Shown: positions 44,664 to 52,699 of the stretch, in pieces
Layout: each line of letters begins with the position of its first letter
Position numbering within the stretch: the first letter of the stretch is position 1
NCBI GenBank assembly: GCA_002402465.1
Contig: DHFW01000049.1
Coordinates: 124,001-188,000 of the forward strand
Source: Bacteroidales bacterium UBA4814
GTDB taxonomy: Bacteria; Bacteroidota; Bacteroidia; Bacteroidales; UBA7960
DNA: 64,000 nucleotides
Reading direction: 5' to 3'
The notes under the pieces: generated by a model
The model's database searches: none
The model's input: only the letters and a program-made list of their open reading frames with translations
Told to the model about the DNA's origin: nothing
Translations under genes and position numbers: made by a program

Positions 44664-46658
44664 CTAAACCCCTGTATCGGAAGCCAGCCGCTCGTATTCG
44701 CTAATTGCTTTTTCAACTTCCGTTTTTGGCAAACTTGCCGGAGTTTCGTCGGTAAGCATATGGATAGCCCAACCATGATGATTGAGCCTTGTGTTTTCGG
44801 GCAGGTGCATGAATCCGTTGTTTGCCCAAAACCTGAATTTTCTGAGTGTTTGCTGATCGCTTTCGTGTGGTACCCTTGCCAGCAGGAACTGAAGACCCCG
44901 CCCGTTCTTTTGGAGGGCATCCTGCCTGAGCATTTGCAGCGAATGGTTTATGAGGCGCTTACCCGTACCATTGTTCCGGAAGTTTTGCCCCACGGCTATA
45001 CTGTCTATCACCCCGCAACGCGATTCGGGCATATATAATGAGGTTGCTCCACCAATCACCTCCCCCTCAGCACTCATTGCCAAAGAAACGTGGAAATTGC
45101 ATTCTTCCGGTTTCCTTCGCATAAGCGCAAACATGCGGTCGAGCGAAAGGGCCGAAGGCAGGTTTTCGAACTCCGAAAGATAGGTGTCGGCATAGAAATT
45201 ACAAAGGTGACGAATGCCTTCTTTATTGCCAGCCTGCACTCCCACCACTTCAACTTCTGATTCCTGGCTTACAAAGTAATTGTCAAAAGTGTCGAGAATT
45301 TCACTAATAGAAAATGGCGTTTCAGTTGACAGATTGGTGCTGAACCAGCCATTGGGGTTTTCCTTTCTGATTTCTTGAAGGCGTTTCAGGAAAAGACTTT
45401 CAATATAAGTATTCATCGAAAGACAAAGCTGGTATTTTCTTACTTTATAGTCTTTGTGGGAGGCAATGTATTGAAAATGGCCAATGCATTTCTCCACCAG
45501 GGTATTTGCCAGAAAATGATAATTGGTGGTGTCGGCCAGGTTGGCGTGTTCAAAAAAGGTGACGCTTTTTCTTGGGGTGAACCCTGGATTGGTTTGGTCA
45601 ACCAAGGCAAACATGATCCACAGGTAAGCAGAGAAAAAATAATTGTCGGCTTTCAGGCTATGCTTCACTTCATAATACTCCAGTTCCATAAGAAATGAAA
45701 CGCCCAGCGATTCGGCCGAGAGTCTTTTCAGGAATGGCATGGCGCGCAAGTCCATCTCATCGCGCTTGTAGTTGTAATACTCTGAGGTGTCGACCAGGCG
45801 GCCGCGTATCATGCAATTATAACCGAATTTCTTTCCCTGGGTTTCATCGCCTTCATGACAAATCATTTCCCAGAGGCTGTTTCCAACCTGGTCATTTTTC
45901 AACACAATATTCACTGAGTTCGACTCATCGCCAAACCCATATTGTATCAGCTTGTTTTTTTGCGGAGCGTATTTGATCTGGTAGCTGGGTCCCCACATTA
46001 GCCAGTTGTAGGTGAAATAAAGTTCCTCGGGCAGAATGGCCGTTTCAGGTGGCTGTTCATCGCCAAAAGCAGTGAAATAGTTGCCGAGGATCTTCTCCCA
46101 GTCCTCATCATAGCGGTCGTTCAGACCAGTAATAAAGGTTATGGGCACAATAAAGCCTTCGTTTATCTCTGTTTGAATAATGAAGGAAACCGGCTCATCG
46201 GCCGGTATGGCAAACTTGTCGCTGGCCTTGTTTTGCTTGAAAAAATCGAAATACGCTTTTACCAGTTCGTTAAATTCGGCGGAAGCCACATCGAAGCACG
46301 TATCAATTTTTGCAACGTAAGGTCCTGAATCGCCCTGATCATCCAAAAAACGCTTGAAAGTGCGGCGAAACTTTCGCCACCATTGCCGGTTTTGGTGCTG
46401 CCCGCCCGTATGGAAAATGGCCAGTTCAATATATACCCGTATGAGTTTGCGGGGGCTGTTGTAGCAAATCCATAACACGCTAATAACTTCGGTAAATCTC
46501 AACCCAAGAGGACCCAGGAGCCATCGCAGCGGCCTTATATAAGGAATGGTAAAAAAAATCAGCCCGGCAGCAATGGCAAAAACCAGAAGCAAGAACTGAA
46601 TGTAATTGTTTACATAGTCGATGAGATCTCCCAAGCGGGTCAGAAAATCGGTTAGCAT
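44664..46658 (-). CDS. Large membrane-anchored protein with C-terminal GNAT domain
   Basis: The protein has 664 residues. One clear N-terminal transmembrane helix (about 20-42, FLLLVFAIAAGLIFFTI) and possibly a second (about 57-70) anchor it. Residues about 80-470 form a domain I do not recognise, with aromatic and charged blocks such as YDEDWEKILGNYFTAFGDEQ. The last 190 residues are GNAT: GVIDSIAVGQNFRNNGTGKR is motif A, followed by FRFWANNGFMHLP. The segment RHLCNFYADTYLSEFENLPS just before it resembles one in the convergent GNAT gene. The genes are 10 bases apart at their 3' ends. Confidence 0.6.
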   Translation of the reverse strand: MLTDFLTRLGDLIDYVNNYIQFLLLVFAIAAGLIFFTIPYIRPLRWLLGPLGLRFTEVISVLWICYNSPRKLIRVYIELAIFHTGGQHQNRQWWRKFRRTFKRFLDDQGDSGPYVAKIDTCFDVASAEFNELVKAYFDFFKQNKASDKFAIPADEPVSFIIQTEINEGFIVPITFITGLNDRYDEDWEKILGNYFTAFGDEQPPETAILPEELYFTYNWLMWGPSYQIKYAPQKNKLIQYGFGDESNSVNIVLKNDQVGNSLWEMICHEGDETQGKKFGYNCMIRGRLVDTSEYYNYKRDEMDLRAMPFLKRLSAESLGVSFLMELEYYEVKHSLKADNYFFSAYLWIMFALVDQTNPGFTPRKSVTFFEHANLADTTNYHFLANTLVEKCIGHFQYIASHKDYKVRKYQLCLSMNTYIESLFLKRLQEIRKENPNGWFSTNLSTETPFSISEILDTFDNYFVSQESEVEVVGVQAGNKEGIRHLCNFYADTYLSEFENLPSALSLDRMFALMRRKPEECNFHVSLAMSAEGEVIGGATSLYMPESRCGVIDSIAVGQNFRNNGTGKRLINHSLQMLRQDALQKNGRGLQFLLARVPHESDQQTLRKFRFWANNGFMHLPENTRLNHHGWAIHMLTDETPASLPKTEVEKAISEYERLASDTGV

Positions 46659-46832
46659 AATGGCGGGCTGGTTTGGTTATCCTGAAAAAGAATTATTACG
46701 GCTCCGAAATTACGATTTTTATTATGTTGGATAACCGTATTATTACGTATTTAGAACCGGTATTTTAATAAGTCGAAGTAAATTACCCGAAAATTTTCTG
46801 ACTTTGGTTCTCAATTCGTTCAGCGATATTAT

Positions 46833-47081
46833 TTAATTTTCGATTTTCCCGGGTTTTTTCGGATCAGGCTGGAACTCAGTGGTGAAAATATCCTCAAAGG
46901 GCACTTTGAAAACACGTGCAATACGAAAAGCGAGTTCAAGAGTGGGGAAATATTTACCGTTCTCAATGGCAACAATAGTTTGTCGTGAAACGCCTGTTTT
47001 ATCGGCAAGTTCCTGTTGGGTCATTTCATTGGCCATGAAGCGCAAAGTGCGAATATTATTGTTTATCACTATCTTATCCAT
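46833..47081 (-). CDS. Small XRE-family (helix-turn-helix) regulator
   Basis: The protein has 82 residues. The XRE HTH reads MTQQELADKTGVSRQTIVAI, then ENGKYFPTLELAFRIARVF, the short YozG-like type. There is no effector domain. A purine-rich RBS (GGAAAGGA, 47090s) lies ahead of the ATG, inside the end of the truncated creatininase-like gene; the stop of that gene is 2 bases from this start. Confidence 0.88.
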   Translation of the reverse strand: MDKIVINNNIRTLRFMANEMTQQELADKTGVSRQTIVAIENGKYFPTLELAFRIARVFKVPFEDIFTTEFQPDPKKPGKIEN

Positions 47082-47083
47082 AA

Positions 47084-47413
47084 TTAAATTCCTTTCCGGT
47101 AATAATTTAGCCCATCCACAATGTCAGAAAGGATGGCCAACTGTGTGCTTGGGTTTATGCTTATATCCAGGTAAATATCGCGCTGGCCGGTATTTATGCC
47201 ATAGGGAATGGTTGGAAACACCATCACCTTAGCTCCCTTATTCCAGGCGATTCTGGCGGCTTCTGCCGAAATAAAGTCCGACTCAATGTTATCGGTTGAA
47301 TAGGGGAGGTGATAATTATGCGCCTCGGTGGCTCCCCATGGCAAAATTGCCAGTTCAATTTTCTCCTCTTTCAGGGCATCCCAGTTTTTCTCGGCCAGAA
47401 TATATGGTCTCAT
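47084..47413 (-). pseudogene. Creatininase-family protein, C-terminally truncated
   Basis: The 109 residues include the metal-binding N-terminus of the creatininase family, LAILPWGATEAHNYHLPYST then DNIESDFIS, followed by PTIPYGINTGQRDIY. Family members have about 240-260 residues; this one stops just after AILSDIVDGLNYYRKGI, where the second half with further ligands should follow. The remainder is replaced by the XRE gene. Loss of half of the fold makes an active enzyme unlikely. Confidence 0.7.
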
Positions 47414-47475
47414 AAAGTTCTGCTGTTTAATTGCAAAACTACCACTATTCAGGCAGATTTTTTATTTAGCGCGAC

Positions 47476-47712
47476 TCAAACCTTCAGCGCCCCATAGCCC
47501 CCATCCACGTGAAGCACCTCGGGAAGAAAGCTGCTAAGATCGATTTGCAGATCAAGGATGTCCGCTTTAAGATGTTTTGCGCCTTCGGGCAAATCCGGAG
47601 CCTCGCTGCGCGAAACGATAAATAATTGAGGGCCTTCCTTTGAGAGGGTTTCGGACAGAACAGCGCCAATGCCTGAGGTGCCGCCAATAATGAGGTAGTT
47701 CCTGGGTTTCAT
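47476..47712 (-). pseudogene. Short-chain dehydrogenase with large internal deletion
   Basis: From the ATG at 47712 the 78 residues begin with the NAD-binding start MKPRNYLIIGGTSGIGAVLS and LFIVSRSEAPDLPEGAKHLK, then jump to VLHVDGGYGALKV, the usual C-terminus of a short-chain dehydrogenase. The family's N-S-Y-K catalytic centre (about 150 residues) is absent, with the frame kept. This is an internal in-frame deletion. It lies next to the truncated creatininase-like gene, so this short segment has lost at least two genes. Confidence 0.75.
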
Positions 47713-47779
47713 TTTGGTTTTTTTAATCAACAACTTTCAAATAATTTGTTCCTGAAAAAGCTCGATAATCTGTAAAATA

Positions 47780-47835
47780 TGTAAGACTTATCCAACAAGG
47801 TGTAACATATTTTCTTTTTCGGGGTATTAATTTTA
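47780..47835 (+). promoter_or_regulatory. Tandem TGTAA promoter 1 (small-membrane-protein operon)
   Basis: Half-sites TGTAAG (47780) and TGTAAC (47801) are 21 bases apart. The -7 element TAATTTTA occupies 47828-47835, with its TTTA starting 30 bases after the G of the second GTAA. Transcription would start near 47842 and the ATG at 47897 follows. Same geometry as four other promoters in the window. Confidence 0.7.
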
Positions 47836-47896
47836 CTATGTGGAAGTTACTTCACAACTGAGCTCGCCAGCTGCGGGCACCAAAACCCATACAAAC

Positions 47897-48232
47897 ATGA
47901 AAAAGTTGGTATTCTACATGGCAACAGCCATGCTGTTGATTTTTCTGATTCCAACCCAGGTAAAAGCAGGTCCGGTAGATGATCCGGTTACTGCAGTTGC
48001 TATTGAAACGGTTGATACTGATGCAGCCCTTGCGGCAGAATCAGAAGCATTACTTGCCCGGCTCGAAGAAATAAACGAGATGGACAAAACAGACCTGACC
48101 AGGGCTGAAAAGAGAGACCTTCGCAAGGAAGTCCGCCAGATTGACAAAACCCTGACCTTAAGTGGCGGAGGTGTTTATCTTTCGGTTGGCGCCATAATTG
48201 TTGTAATCCTGCTACTCATCCTTTTGCTGTAA
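47897..48232 (+). CDS. Small secreted/membrane protein with coil and C-terminal helix
   Basis: The protein has 111 residues from MKKLVFYMATAML. The 57 bases from 47840 are excluded because they overlap the predicted transcription start. A signal peptide (ending about TQVKAG) is followed by a charged helix, LARLEEINEMDKTDLTRAEK, and a C-terminal hydrophobic segment (YLSVGAIIVVILLLILLL). I do not recognise a named family, but small proteins of this layout are common in Bacteroidota. It is the first gene of a co-directional small-gene cluster that runs to 49736. Confidence 0.75.
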   Translation: MKKLVFYMATAMLLIFLIPTQVKAGPVDDPVTAVAIETVDTDAALAAESEALLARLEEINEMDKTDLTRAEKRDLRKEVRQIDKTLTLSGGGVYLSVGAIIVVILLLILLL

Positions 48233-48238
48233 TACATT

Positions 48239-48448
48239 ATGAAAAAGATCGGCTTGATTGTTTTGGTCATCGGCCTTGTAATCACTCTTTTCACAGGGTT
48301 TAAATACATTACCCGCGAAAAGGTGGTCGACATTGGCGAGATTCAGATCTCACGCGATAAAACGAACAGGGTTTCCTGGTCGCCACTTATAGGTGTGGCA
48401 GTAATGGTTGTTGGCGGTGGCATTCTTTTGTTCGGCCCCAAAAAGTAA
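48239..48448 (+). CDS. Small two-helix membrane protein
   Basis: The protein has 69 residues. Two hydrophobic helices (IGLIVLVIGLVITLFTGF and LIGVAVMVVGGGILLFG) flank a polar loop (KYITREKVVDIGEIQISRDK). No enzyme motif. It follows the previous gene by 6 bases and is co-transcribed. Function unknown. Confidence 0.75.
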   Translation: MKKIGLIVLVIGLVITLFTGFKYITREKVVDIGEIQISRDKTNRVSWSPLIGVAVMVVGGGILLFGPKK

Positions 48449-48477
48449 ACCCTGAAAAAGGATTTACAAACATTTTG

Positions 48478-48496
48478 ATACCTCTCTGAGAGGTAT
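48478..48496 (+). repeat. Perfect 8-bp hairpin between small genes
   Basis: ATACCTCT (48478-48485) and AGAGGTAT (48489-48496) flank a three-base loop. There is no T run, so it is not a normal terminator. It lies in the 76 bases between two small membrane-protein genes and may act as an RNA processing or stability element. Confidence 0.5.
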
Positions 48497-48524
48497 TTAA
48501 CATTAATTTTTAAAAACAAGCATC

Positions 48525-48680
48525 ATGGGAAATTTACTCTACATCATCGCAGTGATATTGATCATTGCCTGGGCCGTCGGATTTGTTGGCTTTCAGGCTG
48601 GTGGCATTATTCACCTTCTGCTTGTAATTGCTATAATAGCAATAATTGTTAAGGTAATCCAGGGCAGAAAGATTTTATAA
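48525..48680 (+). CDS. lmo0937-family tiny membrane protein
   Basis: The protein has 51 residues: MGNLLYIIAVILIIAWAVGF opens it and VIQGRKIL closes it. The central GFQAGGIIHLLLVIAIIAII matches the lmo0937-like family, where G-F-x-x-G-G-I-I-H-L-L-L is conserved. Two membrane helices. Members are often near stress or envelope genes, but the function is unknown. It is too short for most gene finders. Confidence 0.85.
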   Translation: MGNLLYIIAVILIIAWAVGFVGFQAGGIIHLLLVIAIIAIIVKVIQGRKIL

Positions 48681-48716
48681 GAAATCAAGAATTATTAACC
48701 TTTAAAACTAAATAAA

Positions 48717-48965
48717 ATGAGTGCAGGAAAAGTATTGTTAGGTGTATTGGCCGGCGTTTCAGCCGGGGCTTTGTTGGGAATTTTATTTGCTCCTGACAAG
48801 GGCAAAGTTACCAGGGAAAAAATTTCTCATAAGGGTGAGGAATATGCCGGATCTATGAAGAAAAAGTTCAAAGAGACGCGCGATAATATTGCCGAGAAAT
48901 ATGACAAGGTAAAAGAAGAGGTAACTGACTATGCCGAAAAGCATAAAACCAGAGCTAACTTATAA
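48717..48965 (+). CDS. YtxH-family envelope-associated protein
   Basis: The protein has 82 residues. The N-terminus has a hydrophobic glycine-rich helix and the YtxH signature VLAGVSAGALLGILFAPDKG followed by KVTREKI. The rest is a charged amphipathic helix (KFKETRDNIAEKYDKVKEEV), seen in many YtxH-like proteins. The family is stress-linked in Bacillus (general stress regulon). It follows the tiny membrane gene by 36 bases. Confidence 0.9.
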   Translation: MSAGKVLLGVLAGVSAGALLGILFAPDKGKVTREKISHKGEEYAGSMKKKFKETRDNIAEKYDKVKEEVTDYAEKHKTRANL

Positions 48966-48988
48966 ACAGTCTTATAAGAATTAATGGC

Positions 48989-49330
48989 ATGGAAGAAAGT
49001 GCAAAACTGATAGAGTCGCTTTACGAAAAAGTAGTGGATTATGGTGTTACCAGTTTTGAATTGATAAAGTTTAAAGCCCTGGATAAGACATCAGATGTTG
49101 CCTCCTCTTTTTTGCCCCATGCTATTGTTCTTTTGGTATTTGCAACATTTTTACTGTTGCTGAATTTTGGACTGGCTTTGTGGATTGGCGAAATGCTTGG
49201 AAAATTATTTCTTGGGTTTTTTATAGTGGCCGGCTTTTATGGTTTAGTTGCATTGGTATTGCACTTTTTTTTGCATAAGCAGTTGAAAAAGCATTTCCAG
49301 GACTACATCGTTAAATTGATGTTTAAATAA
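48989..49330 (+). CDS. Holin-like (phage holin superfamily III type) two-helix membrane protein
   Basis: The protein has 113 residues. A charged N-terminal helix (ESLYEKVVDYGVTSFELIKF) precedes two membrane helices (HAIVLLVFATFLLLLNFGLA and FFIVAGFYGLVALVLHFFLH). The layout resembles the YqjE/Actinobacteriophage-holin-III-like family, which often sits beside YtxH genes. There is no evidence of phage lysis genes. It lies 23 bases after the YtxH stop. Confidence 0.65.
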   Translation: MEESAKLIESLYEKVVDYGVTSFELIKFKALDKTSDVASSFLPHAIVLLVFATFLLLLNFGLALWIGEMLGKLFLGFFIVAGFYGLVALVLHFFLHKQLKKHFQDYIVKLMFK

Positions 49331-49337
49331 GATTATT

Positions 49338-49736
49338 ATGGGAAACATAACCTCTGCTGCCGACATAAAAAATGCCATTCGTTTTTTGGAAACCGATCAG
49401 GAAGTAAAGGGGCAAGTTTTAAGGGCACAGTTTAACAATACTCTTGAAAGCTTTAAGCCCGTAAATATGCTAAAAAGCGCTGTTCGGGAAATATCGTCTT
49501 CGCCATTTCTGCTGACAAATATTGCAGGAGCTGCTGTGGGTTTAGCCACCGGTTATTTCTCGAAAAGAGTGGTTTTTGGCGCTTCAAAAAATATTCTGAA
49601 AAGGAGTTTGGGCATTGCCTTGCAATTTGGGATAACAAACTTAATAGCCAGGCATCCTGATGATATAATGTCCTTTGGCCAGGGTTTAATTGAACGTCTT
49701 TTTTACCAAAAAAAGGCAGCCGCTGAAAAGATCTGA
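49338..49736 (+). CDS. Unknown small protein with glycine-rich membrane segment
   Basis: The protein has 132 residues. An N-terminal helix (NAIRFLETDQEVKGQVLRAQ) is followed by FLLTNIAGAAVGLATGYFSK, a glycine-rich membrane helix, and a second hydrophobic region ending LIARHPDDIMSFGQG. It overlaps no other gene, begins 7 bases after the holin-like stop and closes the small-gene transcript, which ends in a terminator. I do not recognise the family. Confidence 0.65.
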   Translation: MGNITSAADIKNAIRFLETDQEVKGQVLRAQFNNTLESFKPVNMLKSAVREISSSPFLLTNIAGAAVGLATGYFSKRVVFGASKNILKRSLGIALQFGITNLIARHPDDIMSFGQGLIERLFYQKKAAAEKI

Positions 49737-49776
49737 CAAGGGCAGAACATACTGTCCTTGATTGTTCTGTGAAAAT

Positions 49777-49822
49777 AACCGGATGGCGCAGCTAAAAACT
49801 AAGCTGGCTTTCCGGTTTTTTT
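49777..49822 (+). terminator. Terminator closing the small-membrane-protein operon
   Basis: AACCGGA (49777-49783) pairs with TCCGGTT (49811-49817), with an inner AGCT pairing, and is followed by seven T residues. Confidence 0.8.
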
Positions 49823-49915
49823 CAATACAGATAATATGCTGCCGGGATTAGCGGCCAGGCAGCAGTTAACAAACCACGGCATGAAAAAACCGATTTGGAT
49901 AAATCTTGATATGTT

Positions 49916-50764
49916 ATGGTGAAGATCATTGGTCCGGTATTACGAAAGATACCAAAGAATAGGGATGTAAAGAAGCAAGCCGAAAAGCTGGGCGAGAGAA
50001 CATTTGAGCAAACCCGAATAGCAAATGTTTTCTTTTCAGATATCGCTGATTTCTTTTTGTTTTTGTGGCGCACCACCCGCGAAGCTTTTTCGCGCGATTT
50101 TGAGTTTAAGGAATTCTTTCGACAGTGCTACCTTATCGGGTATAAAACCCTGCCGCTTATTTCGATAACTGGCCTGATCATTGGGTTGGTGCTGACCATA
50201 CAATTGCGACCTGCCCTGGCCGATTTTGGCGCCGTTTCCATGCTTCCCGGCATGGTGGCCTTGTCCATTATCAGGGAAATGGGCCCGGTTATTACCGCCC
50301 TCATTTGCGCAGGTAAGATTGGATCGGGTATGGGTGCCGAACTGGGCTCAATGAGGGTTACCGAACAGATTGATGCCATGGAGGTATCATCGACCAACCC
50401 AATACGGTTTCTGGTTGTTACCAGGGTGTTGGCAGCCACTTTAATGATACCCATTTTGGTTTTGTATGCCGACGCCCTGGGCATCTTGGGAAGCTGGGCC
50501 GGCGCAAATATTAAAGGCGATGTAACTTTTGTATTGTTCTTCTCCCAGGCTTTCAGCGTCATCGATTTTCTTGATTTGTTTCCCGCGGTTATTAAAACCT
50601 TCTTTTTTGGCGCTGCCATTGGGTTTGTGGGTTGCTATAAAGGATATACTGCAGGACGTGGTACCGAAAGCGTGGGCAAAGCCGCCAATTCGGCTGTGGT
50701 TCTTTCTTCGCTGCTCGTAATTATTATCGACCTGGTTGCGGTGCAAATTACCGATATGCTCTAA
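49916..50764 (+). CDS. mlaE: MlaE-type permease of a phospholipid (MCE) ABC transporter
   Basis: The protein has 282 residues and about five membrane helices. Family blocks are QCYLIGYKTLPLISITGLII, GAVSMLPGMVALSIIREMGP then VITALICAGKIGSGMGAELG, and SMRVTEQIDAMEVSSTNPIR, the MlaE/TtgB-like core. It forms the inner-membrane part of a lipid transporter with MlaF and MCE protein genes directly downstream. No MlaB or MlaC homologue is adjacent. Confidence 0.93.
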   Translation: MVKIIGPVLRKIPKNRDVKKQAEKLGERTFEQTRIANVFFSDIADFFLFLWRTTREAFSRDFEFKEFFRQCYLIGYKTLPLISITGLIIGLVLTIQLRPALADFGAVSMLPGMVALSIIREMGPVITALICAGKIGSGMGAELGSMRVTEQIDAMEVSSTNPIRFLVVTRVLAATLMIPILVLYADALGILGSWAGANIKGDVTFVLFFSQAFSVIDFLDLFPAVIKTFFFGAAIGFVGCYKGYTAGRGTESVGKAANSAVVLSSLLVIIIDLVAVQITDML

Positions 50765-50774
50765 AACAGATAAA

Positions 50775-51554
50775 ATGAAGGAGATGGCTGAATCTGTACC
50801 CCTTGTTAAAGAATTTATTAAAACACCCAAAGAGGTGGTTGAAATAGAAAACCTAAGCATTGGTTTTGAAAACCTTAAGGTATTGGATGATTTTTCGCTC
50901 AAGCTATACAATGGCGAAAACCTGGTGGTGCTCGGAAAATCAGGCTCGGGGAAATCCGTCTTGATAAAATGCATTGTGCGCTTGCTAATGCCCGACTCAG
51001 GAACCGTAAAAGTGCTTGGCGAAGATGTAAATGAAATGGGCAGGAAGGAGTTGGCCGAGGTGCGCAAAAAAATTGGTTTTCTTTTTCAGAGCGGTGCCCT
51101 GTATGATTCAATGACCATTAAAGAGAACCTTGAATTTCCCTTGAAAAGAGTCAGAAAGGATCTTTCCAGAAAAGAAATGAATGAAAAAGTGGAAGAAGCC
51201 CTTGAAAATGTGGGACTGGCAGACACTTTAGATAAAATGCCTTCACAGCTTTCGGGCGGAATGCGAAAGCGGGTTAGTTTAGCACGTACCGTTGTGGTTG
51301 ATCCCTTGATCATGCTTTACGACGAACCAACCACAGGGCTCGACCCCCTTACCTCAGATGAAATCAGTGAGCTCATTAATAAAGTGCAAAAAAAATACAA
51401 AACCTCATCACTAATTATTACCCACGATATTGAATGCGCCCGCGCTACTGCCGACCGAATAATTATGTTGCAAAACGGTGCGGTTTATCTTGAAGGGAAA
51501 CTTGTTGATTTTGAAAAGTCGGCGGATGTTTTTATCAAGTCTTTTTTCAGATAA
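50775..51554 (+). CDS. mlaF: MlaF-type ATPase of the MCE transporter
   Basis: The protein has 259 residues from MKEMAESVPLVKEF. A start at 50736 would overlap mlaE and add 13 unconserved residues. ABC ATPase with Walker A LGKSGSGKSVLIKCI, signature QLSGGMRKRVSLARTVVVDP, Walker B MLYDEPTTGLDPLTS and H-loop LIITHDIECARAT. It powers lipid movement through MlaE. It starts 10 bases after the mlaE stop and is followed by the MCE gene. Confidence 0.95.
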   Translation: MKEMAESVPLVKEFIKTPKEVVEIENLSIGFENLKVLDDFSLKLYNGENLVVLGKSGSGKSVLIKCIVRLLMPDSGTVKVLGEDVNEMGRKELAEVRKKIGFLFQSGALYDSMTIKENLEFPLKRVRKDLSRKEMNEKVEEALENVGLADTLDKMPSQLSGGMRKRVSLARTVVVDPLIMLYDEPTTGLDPLTSDEISELINKVQKKYKTSSLIITHDIECARATADRIIMLQNGAVYLEGKLVDFEKSADVFIKSFFR

Positions 51555-51590
51555 TGATTTAACCAGGAAATAATTTAACACAATATAATC

Positions 51591-52562
51591 ATGGATGCTA
51601 AAACTCAAAATTTTAAAGTCAAGCTTGGGATTTTTATTTTTATTGGCTTGATAATTTTTGTTATTGCCATTTTTTTCATAGGCAAGCAAAAGAACCTGTT
51701 TAGCCCGGTGTTTAAAGTAACAACCAGTTTTTATAACATTAGCGGCTTGCAGGTGGGAAACAATGTCAGGTTCTCTGGCATAAACGTGGGCATTGTTGAT
51801 AACATTATGATTATAAATGACTCAACGGTGCAAGTCGACGTGCTAATAAGGAAAAACGTACAGGAATTCATTAAAGCGGATAGCCAGGCCAGTATAGGAT
51901 CATCAGGCATTATTGGCGACCGTATTTTAACTATTACCCAGGGCAGCTTTGAATCACCCATAATCAGGGACGGACAAAACATTGAATCGAAAGAACCGGT
52001 TGAAACAGACGCCATTATGGCGAGTTTGAGTGCAACTGCCGGAAATGTTGAAATAATTACCCTGGAACTTGCTGAGATTATGGTAAATATAAATAGCGGA
52101 CAAGGCGCCCTGGGCAGGTTAATTTCAGATTCAACCATCGCAGAAAATATCAGTCAGACCATTGGAAATTTCAAGAAAAGTTCGGCCGGGCTTGATGAAA
52201 CCATTGAAACGACCAAAACAAACGTGTATGCATTCATGGAGAGCTTGCAGCAAACCGCATCAAAAACAGAAATTGCCTCGCATCAACTGGGTGAAATCAT
52301 GGTGCGGATTAACAGCGGAGAGGGAACCATTGGCACTTTAATACAGGATACTACAATGGCCGGCAACCTGAATCAGACAATGCTGAACCTGAAGAGAAGC
52401 TCCCAAGGGCTCGATGAAAATATGGAAGCCCTCAAGCATAATTTCCTTTTCAGGGGGTATTTCAGAAGAAAAGCCAAGGAGGATGAAAAAGCCAGGCTTG
52501 ACTCCTTATCGAGGGAAGCAACACGGATTACTACACCTTTTATCGACCCAACTAATCAATAA
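51591..52562 (+). CDS. MlaD/MCE-domain substrate-binding protein with internal repeat
   Basis: The protein has 323 residues. One N-terminal membrane anchor (about 8-30) is followed by a single MCE domain (about 40-120, FSPVFKVTTSFYNISGLQVG and NNVRFSGINVGIVDNIMI). Beyond residue 150 are two copies of a helical unit: IMVNINSGQGALGRLISDST then NFKKSSAGLDETIE, and IMVRINSGEGTIGTLIQDTT then NLKRSSQGLDENME, about 75 residues apart. MCE proteins hold lipid between inner and outer membranes. It is the third gene of the mla-type operon. Confidence 0.9.
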   Translation: MDAKTQNFKVKLGIFIFIGLIIFVIAIFFIGKQKNLFSPVFKVTTSFYNISGLQVGNNVRFSGINVGIVDNIMIINDSTVQVDVLIRKNVQEFIKADSQASIGSSGIIGDRILTITQGSFESPIIRDGQNIESKEPVETDAIMASLSATAGNVEIITLELAEIMVNINSGQGALGRLISDSTIAENISQTIGNFKKSSAGLDETIETTKTNVYAFMESLQQTASKTEIASHQLGEIMVRINSGEGTIGTLIQDTTMAGNLNQTMLNLKRSSQGLDENMEALKHNFLFRGYFRRKAKEDEKARLDSLSREATRITTPFIDPTNQ

Positions 52563-52599
52563 AACAAGTCAGGTTTTTCATACAGCAATGTGTGAATTA

Positions 52600-52655
52600 T
52601 GTAATAAATTCTTGAATTTTCGTAACATTTTAAGCACGCCGGTGCTTTAACTTTG
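52600..52655 (+). promoter_or_regulatory. Tandem TGTAA promoter 2 (Thivi_2564-like gene)
   Basis: Half-sites TGTAAT (52600) and CGTAAC (52621) are 21 bases apart, the second with one mismatch. The -7 element is TAACTTTG at 52648-52655, an exact TAnnTTTG, with its TTTG 30 bases after the second GTAA. The ATG at 52700 follows. Confidence 0.7.
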
Positions 52656-52699
52656 AAAAAACTATTTTCTCAAAACCCTAAACCTAAACCCAAATTATC

